Source of the DNA: Candidatus Latescibacterota bacterium
GTDB taxonomy: Bacteria > Latescibacterota > UBA2968 > UBA8231
Direction: 5' to 3'
DNA length: 10,662 nt
Assembly (NCBI GenBank): GCA_021295675.1
Contig: JAGWBY010000128.1
Span: 1-10,662, forward strand
Below are positions 1-6,682 of the stretch, piece by piece. Below the pieces are notes generated by a model, which worked only from the letters and a program-made list of their open reading frames with translations, did not search any database and was not told the DNA's origin. Each line of letters opens with the position of its first letter. Within the stretch, counting starts at the first letter, position 1. A program made the translations under genes and the position numbers.

Positions 1-70
1 CAGCATGACAGGGGCTGATGCTTTCCTTCTTGTCATGCTGAGTGCAGCGAAGCGGAATCGAAGCATCTCA
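1..70. repeat. Dispersed repeat-like element with perfect inverted repeat
   Basis: Bases 1-10 (CAGCATGACA) and 31-40 (TGTCATGCTG) are exact reverse complements with a 20-base spacer, so the segment can form a hairpin or be a small palindromic unit. The right arm runs on into a string at 41-70 rich in GCAGCGAAGC and GAAGCATCTC. Strings of the type TCATxCTGAGxGxAGCGAAGxATCT recur as short intergenic repeats in many bacterial genomes. I recognise the pattern from general knowledge and see only this one copy. It lies in the gap upstream of the methyltransferase gene, where such repeats usually sit. The left part may be cut by the window edge. Confidence 0.5.
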
Positions 71-85
71 TCCCTACGAGGCCTG

Positions 86-111
86 TGCGTAACGTCAGTT
101 ACTTAAACGCA
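86..111. promoter_or_regulatory. Nested inverted repeat upstream of the methyltransferase gene
   Basis: GTAAC (89-93) and GTTAC (98-102) are inverted around a 4-base loop. TGCGT (86-90) and ACGCA (107-111) form an outer pair. The element ends about 35 bases before the methyltransferase start, a suitable place for an operator or a leader hairpin. No convincing -35/-10 pair was found nearby. It is short and could be chance. Confidence 0.2.
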
Positions 112-145
112 ACTTCCTGCATCCCCTTTTGCGAAAGGTCGGCCC

Positions 146-808
146 ATGAGTTCCCGCAACGGTTTTATCGAAAAGCATATTTACGACTACCTCCTCGCCA
201 ACTCGCTGCGCGACCGAGACGAGCTCAAGCGGTTGCGGCAGGAGACCCAAGCCATGCCCATGGGCGGAATGCAGATCTCGCCCGATCAGGGACAGTTTAT
301 GGGGCTGCTCGTCGAACTGATCGACGCCAAGCGGATCGTTGAGGTGGGGACTTTTACTGGCTACAGCAGCATCGCCATGGCGCTGGCCCTGCCAGCGGAC
401 GGGCGTCTAATCGCCTGCGACGTCAGCGACGAGTTTACTCGCATTGCCCAGCGCTATTGGCAAGAGGCCGGCGTGGCCGACAGGATCGAATTGCGGTTGG
501 GACCAGCGGTAGCAACTCTCGACAAAATGCTCGCAGCCGGGGAAGCCGGTTGCTTCGACATGGCCTTTATCGACGCGGATAAGGAAAATTACGATGCCTA
601 TTACGAGCGCTGTCTGCAACTCTTGCGCCCGGGCGGATTGATCCTAATCGACAACGTGCTGTGGGGCGGGCGGCCCGCCGATGTCAACGAGCAGGACGAA
701 AGCACTGTGGCGATCCGCGCGCTCAACGCCAAAATCCACGCCGACGAACGCGTGACCGCGTCTCTGCTGTCGATTGGCGATGGGTTGACGTTGGCGCGGA
801 AGCGGTGA
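146..808 (+). CDS. Class I SAM-dependent O-methyltransferase, CCoAOMT-like
   Basis: The 220-residue protein has the usual length and order of the bacterial caffeoyl-CoA-O-methyltransferase-like family (Methyltransf_3). These are cytosolic enzymes that move a methyl group from SAM to a hydroxyl, often a catechol, with a divalent metal. The SAM-binding glycine loop is EVGTFTGYSS (66-75) and the acidic end of strand 2 is D92. The metal-site motif FIDADKENYDAYY spans 141-153, with D143 the likely ligand. LIDNVLWGG (167-175) supplies D169 and N170, the other expected ligands. All key residues are present, so it looks active. The ATG at 146 follows a weak AAAGG site at 135-139. The amidotransferase gene follows after 44 bases, suggesting co-transcription. 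The substrate cannot be told from sequence; small polyhydroxylated aromatics are typical for the family. Confidence 0.9.
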   Translation: MSSRNGFIEKHIYDYLLANSLRDRDELKRLRQETQAMPMGGMQISPDQGQFMGLLVELIDAKRIVEVGTFTGYSSIAMALALPADGRLIACDVSDEFTRIAQRYWQEAGVADRIELRLGPAVATLDKMLAAGEAGCFDMAFIDADKENYDAYYERCLQLLRPGGLILIDNVLWGGRPADVNEQDESTVAIRALNAKIHADERVTASLLSIGDGLTLARKR

Positions 809-852
809 TCTGTGCAACTCAATGCGAAAGAAATAGCGGAGGAGACCCGACC

Positions 853-1566
853 ATGAATAAAATATGGGTCCTACAAAACGTTCAGCCGGAAAACTTGGGG
901 ATCGCCGGCCAAGTTTTCCAAGGCTGCGGTCTCGAACCCGCCTACGTACATACCTTTGCCGGCCAAGAGGTCCCCCGCTATATGGACGAGGCCGCCGGCC
1001 TAGTGGTCTTGGGCGGGCCGATGGGCGTGTACGAACACGACCGCTACCCGTTTATAGACGCGGCCACGCGCCTTATCGACCAAGCTCTAAAAGAAGACAA
1101 GCCCGTACTCGGCATCTGTCTAGGCAGCCAGCTTTTGGCCACGGCTCTTGGTGCTCGGGTCGCCCGCGGTCCGCAGAAAGAAATCGGCTGGTATCCTATT
1201 GAGCGGAAGCCCGCTGCCAGCGAAGACCCGCTAATGGGCGGCCTACAACCATCCTTTATGGGCTTTCACTGGCACGGCGACATCTTCGATCTGCCCAAGG
1301 GCGCTACTGCACTGGCCTCTTCTGCTCGCACTGCCTACCAAGCATTTTCTTATGGCCGAGCGGCGTATGGCGTCCTCTTCCACATGGAAGTTACCACGCA
1401 AATTATCGCCGATATGGTCCGGGCTTTTGCCGACGAGGTGCGCGAGGAGGGGCTAGACGGCGAGCAAATCAAAGCCGACGCGGCCCAGCACTTACCCGTC
1501 CTCCACGCCAACGGACGGACCTTCTTCCAGAACTGGGCCACTCTCTGCTTGGAGGCAGATTCTTAG
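853..1566 (+). CDS. Class I glutamine amidotransferase, GMP-synthase-like (stand-alone)
   Basis: This 237-residue protein is a stand-alone class I (triad) glutamine amidotransferase domain of the COG0518 type, with no attached synthetase domain. The oxyanion-side motif VVLGGPMGVYE is at 51-61. The nucleophile elbow GICLGSQ (87-93) gives C89. FHWHGDIFDLP (138-148) is typical of this subfamily, and FHMEV (176-180) gives the catalytic pair H177 and E179. The triad is complete, so hydrolysis of glutamine or of a gamma-glutamyl compound is plausible. The ATG at 853 was chosen because a strong GGAGGAG site (about 838-844) sits just ahead of it and MNKIWVLQ is the natural first strand; the reading frame is open further upstream, inside the methyltransferase gene. 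Proteins of this type are often annotated GMP synthase without making GMP. The real partner or substrate is unknown. Confidence 0.88.
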   Translation: MNKIWVLQNVQPENLGIAGQVFQGCGLEPAYVHTFAGQEVPRYMDEAAGLVVLGGPMGVYEHDRYPFIDAATRLIDQALKEDKPVLGICLGSQLLATALGARVARGPQKEIGWYPIERKPAASEDPLMGGLQPSFMGFHWHGDIFDLPKGATALASSARTAYQAFSYGRAAYGVLFHMEVTTQIIADMVRAFADEVREEGLDGEQIKADAAQHLPVLHANGRTFFQNWATLCLEADS

Positions 1567-1593
1567 CAGTAGCTCGGCAGAGATAGGTGAATC

Positions 1594-2481
1594 ATGGCTT
1601 GGTTATTCTTCATTGATGAGAGTGGACACGACCATAAGACCACGCCTTACGAAGTTCGCGGCGGATTCGCGATCCACATCGGTCAGTTATGGTCTTTCGT
1701 GCAGGACATGCAACGGCTGGAAGTCGAGAGTTTCGGCTGCCAATTGCACGAGTACAAGAAAGAGCTCAAAGGGTCAACACTGATCGACAGGAAGCGTTTC
1801 AAATTTGCAAGACAAAGCGAACTATTCCAGGACAGTGATAGGCAGCAACTCTGCCGATCTTTTCTGGTGAAGGGTCTGACAAGTGTCGCGCCCCACCGAG
1901 ATGAATTCACGGCCTACGGCCAAGCCTGTCTTCACATGGCACAGGGGATATTCGGCCTACTGAAAAGGTATGAAGTCGTATTGCTGGCTTCCGCCATACC
2001 GCGAGGCGTCGCCAAGCCGCCAGCCTACAAATTCGATGATTATCTGAGGAAGGACGTTGTCTTCCTGCTTGAGAGGTTTTTCTATTTTCTAGAAAACAAG
2101 CGAGAGCATGGCATCTTGGTCATGGATGAAACCGAGAAACGCGGAGACCGAAGGTTTGTCACCAGGATGGAAAGGTACTTCACGAAGACCGCTATCGGCC
2201 GGTCTAGGACGGCATGGATCGTGCCAACTCCGCTCTTCGTTTCGTCCGACATGACCTATGCCGTCCAAGCAGCGGACTTGTGCATCTATTGCGTCAACTG
2301 GGGGTTTCGGCTGCCCAGACGCGGCATGAACGCAGAGCGCCGCGAAGAAATCGCTGGCATGTTTGGGACCGAGTTGGCCAGCCTCCAGCTTCGCGAGCAC
2401 GGATACAGAGATGGTCACGTCTTCGATACCTATGGAATCGTTTACGTTCCCGATCCGTACCAACCTCGAACGACCCCATAA
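1594..2481 (+). CDS. DUF3800 domain protein
   Basis: The 295-residue protein opens with LFFIDESG (4-11), the hallmark start of DUF3800 proteins. Other family-like conserved points are KELKGS (56-61), LVMDE (175-179, with D178 and E179) and VQAADLCIYCVNWGFR (224-239). The spaced acidic residues D8, E57, D178 and D228 at strand or helix ends resemble an RNase H-like metal site; that is inference, and the biochemical function is not established to my knowledge. DUF3800 genes are often found near mobile elements and defence genes. The ATG at 1594 is preceded by AGGTGA at 1583-1588. It lies 27 bases after the amidotransferase and so could share its transcript. By eye its codons are less GC-rich than those of its neighbours, which hints at separate origin. 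It appears complete. Confidence 0.82.
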   Translation: MAWLFFIDESGHDHKTTPYEVRGGFAIHIGQLWSFVQDMQRLEVESFGCQLHEYKKELKGSTLIDRKRFKFARQSELFQDSDRQQLCRSFLVKGLTSVAPHRDEFTAYGQACLHMAQGIFGLLKRYEVVLLASAIPRGVAKPPAYKFDDYLRKDVVFLLERFFYFLENKREHGILVMDETEKRGDRRFVTRMERYFTKTAIGRSRTAWIVPTPLFVSSDMTYAVQAADLCIYCVNWGFRLPRRGMNAERREEIAGMFGTELASLQLREHGYRDGHVFDTYGIVYVPDPYQPRTTP

Positions 2482-2499
2482 AAAAGGAGGCAACGCCCC
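2480..2499 (-). terminator. Candidate intrinsic terminator of the leftward operon
   Basis: Read on the - strand, GGGGC-GTT-GCCTC can form a five-pair stem (one G-U) with a three-base loop, followed at once by C and six T (2485-2480). It lies about 125 bases beyond the dehydratase stop and overlaps the stop of the converging DUF3800 gene. The stem is short, so the call is weak. On the + strand the same stretch reads as AAAAAAGGAGG, a Shine-Dalgarno look-alike with no gene after it. Confidence 0.35.
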
Positions 2500-2624
2500 G
2501 CCTGCCACTCCCACGCATTATTGGCGTGAGGCCGCATACGAGGCCGAGCCTCCATCAATGAATGTAGGTTAGGAACGACAGAAAATCAACGCCACATTCA
2601 CTCACCTACCGGCCATTCTCCCAC

Positions 2625-4550
2625 TCAGGTCGAAACCCCCAACAAACCCCGCGTCAGTTGAAAATCGACGTTGCGCTGCTGCAAGGCACCGGGGATATGA
2701 TTGCCCCGCGCCACCTCAGCCAACAAACCAGCCAATTGCTCGGCCCAATCGTCAGCCACACCCGTCAGCGCCAAATCAATATCCTCGCCGTAGAGCGTCG
2801 CCACCGTCGGATCTGCACTCACCTGCACCACCGGCATCAAGGGATGTCCCTGTAAAGGATGTTCACCGGTATGGGCCAAAATCATATCCACGCCCGTGGC
2901 ACCCAGTCCGGTAGCCGTCTCCACCCAGTGGTCGGTGGGCGTCTCCATGATGTAAAAACCCGGTTCCACGGCCGCTTGACCATAGGGCAATGTCGCGGCA
3001 TCCGACGGCTCGACTAACACAGAGTTCAGATACGCCAGTTCCTGTAGCAGAGCCGCGTTGTGCGGCACGACCACAGTGCCGCCCCCGGTCACTATCCAGC
3101 GCGTCAACTGGGCAAAAGACCGCGCCGCGTCCTCCCCCAATTCACCGGTCGCCTGCATCCCCAAGCGCAAGGCACCCAAGCCACCTTCCACAGCGACGGG
3201 CGTTTCCGTCTCGGCCAGCGCTTGGCGGAACCACCCCTCGACCCTGTCCATGGCCTTGACAATGCCGCCGTCCAACTGCACCGACGCCCAGCCAAAAACA
3301 GCCGGGTCCAAGCCCCATTCCTCAAGGCCGTTGCGCATGTAATCGTTGTGCGTCTTTTCGCAGCCGTGCTCCAGCAGCAACACGCGCCGCGCCAGTGGAT
3401 GTGCGGCGTACCCCATCATGGTGCGCAAGTGCATTTGCTCGGTGGCACCACTCGACGACAACCCACAGCCCTCGGTGTGGACCAAGGCGACAAAACGCGA
3501 CAGACCCTGCTCGCGACCCACTTGTCGGGCATTGAGCCGCTCGGCGCACATGCGGGCGATCTGGCCAGCGCACAGGCTGGTGGGCAATACCAGCCCTACC
3601 TGATCAATAGCCCCGTCCAGCATGGGGAACGACACGGCTGGGCCGACCTCGGACCGCACCGGTACGGGCCGACCCTCGGGCACGGGAGTGGCCAACAGTT
3701 TCTCTAACCGGCTGATATCGGTCTGTTGCCAGTTGCGCCAGATGGACACTTGGGCGTGGCCGGCCCGCTCGCCCAGCGAGCGCTCGCCCGAGGCCACCCG
3801 CAAGGTGCGCTCGAACAGCTCCTGGCCCAACTCGTCCATCGGCGTGCCGTCCAAGTAGGCCCCGGCATTGACATCGAGATCCGCGGCTAGCAGTTGGTAG
3901 CGCTCCGAGGTGGTGACGATTTTGATTGTCGGCACAAAGGGAAAATTGGTGATGGAACCGTTACCCGTGACAAAGAAGATGGCATTACAGCCGCTGGCCA
4001 CCTGCCCGGCAATGCTCTCCAAGTCATTGCCCGGACTATCCATAAAGTAGAAACCGGTCCCTTTGAGCGGCTCGCCATACTCAATGGCGTAGTCCAAGCG
4101 CACGTCTGGGTCGCGCTTGCGCGCCGCGCCAATGGACTTGAGCGCGATATTGTACAGACCGCGAAATTTGTTGCCCCCAGAGGGATTGCCCTCGGCTGAG
4201 GCACCGTGCCACGACACCCGCTCCTTGAAGTGCTCGACCATGTGCAAAAAAGTGCGCGCAGTCTCCACATCCTTGACGTTTTGCAGCACGTACGGTTCGG
4301 CCCCGATCAGCTCGTCGGTCTCGGCGAGGTTGGCCGCGCCGCCGTAGCGAATCAACTCGCGCGCCACCCAGGCGGCCAGTGGATTGCCCGAAATGCCCGA
4401 AAAGGCGTCCGAACCGCCGCACTGCAAGGCGATTTTGAGATGGCTTAAGTCGTGCTTGCCCCGCTCCTCGTCCGCCATTTCCTCGGCCCAAGCCGCCACT
4501 TGCCGCTCGCCCTCTGCCAAACGCGCCGCAAAGGAACCGTCCAAGCTCAT
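2625..4550 (-). CDS. UxaA-family dehydratase, main C-terminal part with second module
   Basis: This 641-residue frame starts at an ATG overlapping the previous stop (ATGA). Residues 1-262 are the second half of a UxaA module, with LQCGGSDAFSG (42-52), SAEGNPSGGNK (118-128), FMDSPGNDLESIAGQVASG (169-187) and DVNAGAYLDG (226-235). After a linker with HAQVSIWRNW (265-274), residues 305-620 form a diverged second module: HTEGCG (358-363), HGCE (395-398) and a late half with FYIMETPTDHW (532-542) replacing FMDSPGND. The usual family has a single module and about 500 residues in all, so this version is much larger. The first module keeps the QCGGSD motif, while the second keeps the cysteine motifs but has VEGGLGA where QCGGSD is expected. 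If expressed alone it would lack the SAF domain and most of the first half-module. Confidence 0.8.
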   Translation of the reverse strand: MSLDGSFAARLAEGERQVAAWAEEMADEERGKHDLSHLKIALQCGGSDAFSGISGNPLAAWVARELIRYGGAANLAETDELIGAEPYVLQNVKDVETARTFLHMVEHFKERVSWHGASAEGNPSGGNKFRGLYNIALKSIGAARKRDPDVRLDYAIEYGEPLKGTGFYFMDSPGNDLESIAGQVASGCNAIFFVTGNGSITNFPFVPTIKIVTTSERYQLLAADLDVNAGAYLDGTPMDELGQELFERTLRVASGERSLGERAGHAQVSIWRNWQQTDISRLEKLLATPVPEGRPVPVRSEVGPAVSFPMLDGAIDQVGLVLPTSLCAGQIARMCAERLNARQVGREQGLSRFVALVHTEGCGLSSSGATEQMHLRTMMGYAAHPLARRVLLLEHGCEKTHNDYMRNGLEEWGLDPAVFGWASVQLDGGIVKAMDRVEGWFRQALAETETPVAVEGGLGALRLGMQATGELGEDAARSFAQLTRWIVTGGGTVVVPHNAALLQELAYLNSVLVEPSDAATLPYGQAAVEPGFYIMETPTDHWVETATGLGATGVDMILAHTGEHPLQGHPLMPVVQVSADPTVATLYGEDIDLALTGVADDWAEQLAGLLAEVARGNHIPGALQQRNVDFQLTRGLLGVST

Positions 4551-5050
4551 GCCACCATGTATTTCCGCAGCATTTCGTTGGTCACGGCTTCGCTGCCGTA
4601 GTCCACCGCCAGCACAGCGCCGACGTTGGGATGGACGACAAAGCCAGCCAGCGTGCGCAATAAAAGTTCGCGGTTATTGGGATCGGCTCCACCGCCACCC
4701 TCGGTATGGGCAATCGGCACCACGCCGTCGCCAGCCGGCCGGCCGCTCCAGCGCTCGGCCAACAGCCGGGCATAGCTAGCCGTGCGCGAGGACGTGCCCA
4801 AGACGACGATATAATTGCGCGTGCCCACGCCTCGTCCCCCAGCGCGACCATAGCCTAAGAAGGTCCGCCGCTCCTCATGCGGATCGAGCGCAACCCCAGG
4901 CTGAAAATTCGCCGGATCCAGTTGATACGGCTCAATGCGATCGACGAAATTGGCCTGCTCGGGCAGGTCGAAGTCCAACTGCCGGATGCCCAATGGGCGT
5001 AATCGCCCGGCTGCAGGGCGCGCTCGGCCACGCCAAAAGGCAGTTGCCAC
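4547..5050 (-). CDS. UxaA-family middle fragment (first half of module 1)
   Basis: The meaningful part runs from about 4996 (LGIRQLDFDLPEQ) to the stop at 4547; the residues before it are out-of-frame reading of the SAF coding region, and the GTG at 5050 has no sign of being a real start. Counting from 5050, GYGRAGGRGVGTRNYIVVLG (66-85) is the strand that opens the UxaA catalytic region. HTEGGGGADPN (115-125) and TLAGFVVHPNVGAVLAVDYG (133-152) match the first-half motifs. The positions that are normally cysteine (HxxGCG and GxGCE) read HTEGGG and DYGSE here. The fragment ends MLRKYMVA and stops, and its last bases overlap the start of the large C-terminal frame. I take it as part of one broken gene. 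Confidence 0.55.
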   Translation of the reverse strand: MATAFWRGRARPAAGRLRPLGIRQLDFDLPEQANFVDRIEPYQLDPANFQPGVALDPHEERRTFLGYGRAGGRGVGTRNYIVVLGTSSRTASYARLLAERWSGRPAGDGVVPIAHTEGGGGADPNNRELLLRTLAGFVVHPNVGAVLAVDYGSEAVTNEMLRKYMVA

Positions 5051-5244
5051 GACAGTAGGAATTGGCCGGGTTCAATCGGCTCGACGGCAAAGCGATGTCC
5101 CTCCATCACCGTGTGGGACAACGTGAAGGACCGTCCCTCGTAGTCTATACCCGTGCCTGCTTCCAAGCGCCGAGTGGCAATAGCCACATTGTCCCCGGGC
5201 ATGGGCAGCCGAGCTACTTCGCTAAAAGCAAAAATCGCGTTCAT
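4855..5244 (-). CDS. UxaA N-terminal SAF-domain fragment
   Basis: The first about 80 residues, from MNAIFAFSEVARLPMPGDNV to ALQPGDYA near 4996, form a SAF domain, the small substrate-capping domain at the N-terminus of UxaA and GarD. PGDNVAIATRRLEAG, HRFAVEPIEPGQFLLSWQLP and LQPGDY fit the SAF pattern. From about 4996 onward the frame reads through the neighbouring frame's coding sequence, and the last roughly 46 residues (rich in S, R and I) are unlikely to be real. The start is ATG at 5244 rather than the in-frame TTG at 5247, because GAGGAG lies six bases before the ATG. In some genomes the SAF domain is a separate small subunit, so a natural split is possible. The lack of a clean stop at the domain end speaks for a frame break. 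Confidence 0.55.
   Translation of the reverse strand: MNAIFAFSEVARLPMPGDNVAIATRRLEAGTGIDYEGRSFTLSHTVMEGHRFAVEPIEPGQFLLSWQLPFGVAERALQPGDYAHWASGSWTSTCPSRPISSIALSRINWIRRIFSLGLRSIRMRSGGPS
4981..5011. repeat. Cluster of inverted repeats at the first uxaA frame break
   Basis: Three inverted pairs are packed into 31 bases: GGGCG-TAAT-CGCCC (4995-5008), GCCC-AAT-GGGC (4988-4998), and an outer GCCGG (4981-4985) with CCGGC (5007-5011). The frame changes within this stretch. The pairs may have promoted a deletion, or they may have caused a read or assembly error. GC-rich coding sequence makes some short hairpins by chance. Confidence 0.4.
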
Positions 5245-5254
5245 CAATAGCTCC

Positions 5255-6670
5255 TCAATAATTCGTGGACGACGAAGTAATGGCGCACCAACGGGCCGGT
5301 TCTAGCGCTTCGATCAAAGCGCGGCGAGCTTGCGCGGTCCCGATCTTGCGCAAAGCAGTGCTGGCACAGTAGCGCGTATAGCGATTTGGATCGGCCAGCG
5401 CGCGAGCCACCAGCGGTACCAACTCGTCGTCGGGGGGTGCCATCTTGCTCAGGGCAAAGGCGGCATTGCGCCGCACCAACTCCACCTCGTCACCCATAGC
5501 GCGGGCGAGGTCCGGAGCCGTTGATACCGCCGCCGACCCAATGATTCCCAAAGCCTCGGCGGCATTGCGCCGCACCCACATAGCGTCATCGCTCAAGGCC
5601 GCTTGCAATACCGGTACTGCCGCAGCCGCCTCCTTGCCCATGGTCGCCAAGGCTCCCATCGCCGCCGCCCGACCAGGCCAAGGCCCCTGCTGGGCCGCGT
5701 CCAACAACCCATCCAAAGCCTCCACACCCAAGGCGGCCAAAGCGTGTACCGGGCCCAATTCGCCCGGATTGCCGCCTTGGGGATTGGTCGGCGAATGGGC
5801 CAGATTGGTCTCGGCTTGAGCTTGGGCTTGGCTCTGCATGTTCTCGATCAGCCCTTCTACTTGGTCCCCTCCCAAGTTGTAGGCTGCTTGCAGGCGAGCC
5901 GTTTCCGAATCGGCACCCAAATCCTCCCAGCGCGCGCTTCCGTTACTCGCTGCTGACCGGCCACACAACCAGTCCCACACGTGCCGCGACAATTCTGGGT
6001 GTGGATCGCCGTCGAGGGACTGCCAATGAGGTACCTTATTATTCCACGCCGGTGCCTCTGGCTCTGCCATGCGAGTGAACTGGTATTTGAGCATGTAGCG
6101 CCTTTTGTCCGAGCGATTGGCCGTGGCCCGATGCCAGCTATCAAAGTTGACGATGGACACCGTGCCGGCCGGACCGCACAAGCCCAATTCGGTCTCGGTA
6201 GCTCGCACTGGATCGGCATTGGAGATGCCGTTGTACCACTGCCGCCCCGGCATCACGCCGGTGGGGCCCATATCCGGGGCGACGTCCTGTGGATAGTAAA
6301 AGGCCATGACCCAACGGCAGCGGTGATAGCGGATATTCTGGTCGAAGATATAGTCGTCCTTGTGCCAGCTTTGGCCGTCGCTGCCGGGGGAATTGAGGTG
6401 GCAGTAGCGGTGCGGGTGCATCAGATAGCCCGCGCCCAGAATGCTGGTCAGTGCCCCGCGCACCGCAGGGTGTGCAAAGACCTCGGCGATGGCGGGAATG
6501 CGCGGCGCGATGTTGTTGCCGGGGTTGCCTTCGGCCTCCAACACCGCGTCGATCTGGCGGCACACTTCGGCGTGAAAATCGCCCGGGAAATTCGCCTGTA
6601 CCTGAACATAGCCCTGGGCGATGAACTGCTGCATCTCGGCGTCGCTGAGCAAGTGCTTTTCGGCTTCCAT
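5255..6670 (-). CDS. PhyH-type Fe(II)/2-oxoglutarate dioxygenase fused to HEAT repeats (copy 2)
   Basis: The protein has 471 residues. Residues 1-235 are a phytanoyl-CoA-dioxygenase-type double-stranded beta-helix domain, which uses Fe(II), O2 and 2-oxoglutarate to hydroxylate a substrate. The iron ligands are H103 and D105 in WHKDD and H180 in DSWHRATANRS; R190 or R191 in KRRYMLKY is the likely 2-oxoglutarate anchor. Residues about 256-460 are HEAT-like helical repeats, with units such as VPVLQAALSDDAMWVRRNAA and LVPLVARALADPNRYTRYCA, interrupted near 278-307 by a Q/A- and then N/P/G-rich linker. HEAT arrays usually bind proteins. It is a clear paralogue of the gene just upstream (6683-7996). 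The ATG at 6670 follows GGAAGAGAAG (6683-6674), which begins in the previous gene's TAG stop. Its own TGA stop overlaps the GAGGAG site of the dehydratase gene. The substrate is unknown. Confidence 0.88.
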   Translation of the reverse strand: MEAEKHLLSDAEMQQFIAQGYVQVQANFPGDFHAEVCRQIDAVLEAEGNPGNNIAPRIPAIAEVFAHPAVRGALTSILGAGYLMHPHRYCHLNSPGSDGQSWHKDDYIFDQNIRYHRCRWVMAFYYPQDVAPDMGPTGVMPGRQWYNGISNADPVRATETELGLCGPAGTVSIVNFDSWHRATANRSDKRRYMLKYQFTRMAEPEAPAWNNKVPHWQSLDGDPHPELSRHVWDWLCGRSAASNGSARWEDLGADSETARLQAAYNLGGDQVEGLIENMQSQAQAQAETNLAHSPTNPQGGNPGELGPVHALAALGVEALDGLLDAAQQGPWPGRAAAMGALATMGKEAAAAVPVLQAALSDDAMWVRRNAAEALGIIGSAAVSTAPDLARAMGDEVELVRRNAAFALSKMAPPDDELVPLVARALADPNRYTRYCASTALRKIGTAQARRALIEALEPARWCAITSSSTNY

Positions 6671-6682
6671 GATCTTCTCTTC

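Larger units (their letters stand above)
2625..5244 (-). pseudogene. UxaA-type (altronate/galactarate dehydratase family) gene broken in two places
   Basis: Three consecutive reading frames together spell one large UxaA-family protein. It comprises an N-terminal SAF domain (from 5244), a first dehydratase module split at about 5000 and again at 4547-4550, and a second dehydratase-like module reaching the stop at 2625. UxaA enzymes dehydrate sugar acids to 2-keto-3-deoxy acids. Both breaks need the same -1 change of frame, as expected if 3n+1 bases were lost at each. At both breaks the joined sequence also seems shorter than in relatives (from memory). The ATG at 5244 has a good GAGGAG site (5256-5251), which overlaps the TGA stop of the preceding dioxygenase gene, so the intact gene would be translationally linked to it. 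The pieces are described separately. Alternatives are sequencing or assembly error, or subunits that are truly split and coupled. Confidence 0.6.

Noticed and set aside
2512..2552. Hairpins CACGC/GCGTG (2512-2528) and GAGGC/GCCTC (2540-2552) as terminators of the DUF3800 gene
   Set aside because: Stems of five pairs with no following T-run. They could be chance pairings in GC-rich sequence.
2480..2569. Shine-Dalgarno-like AAAAAAGGAGG as the start signal of a small gene
   Set aside because: No suitably spaced start codon follows. The next ATG (2558) gives only a few codons before a stop.
3060..3707. 215-residue open frame on the + strand
   Set aside because: It is antisense to the dehydratase gene, rich in H, Q, R and P, with no ribosome site or family resemblance. 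It is a shadow of the real frame.
4984..5008. Programmed -1 frameshift in uxaA
   Set aside because: No slippery heptamer of the X XXY YYZ kind is present at the switch. The apparent loss of residues at the join is better explained by deletion or error.
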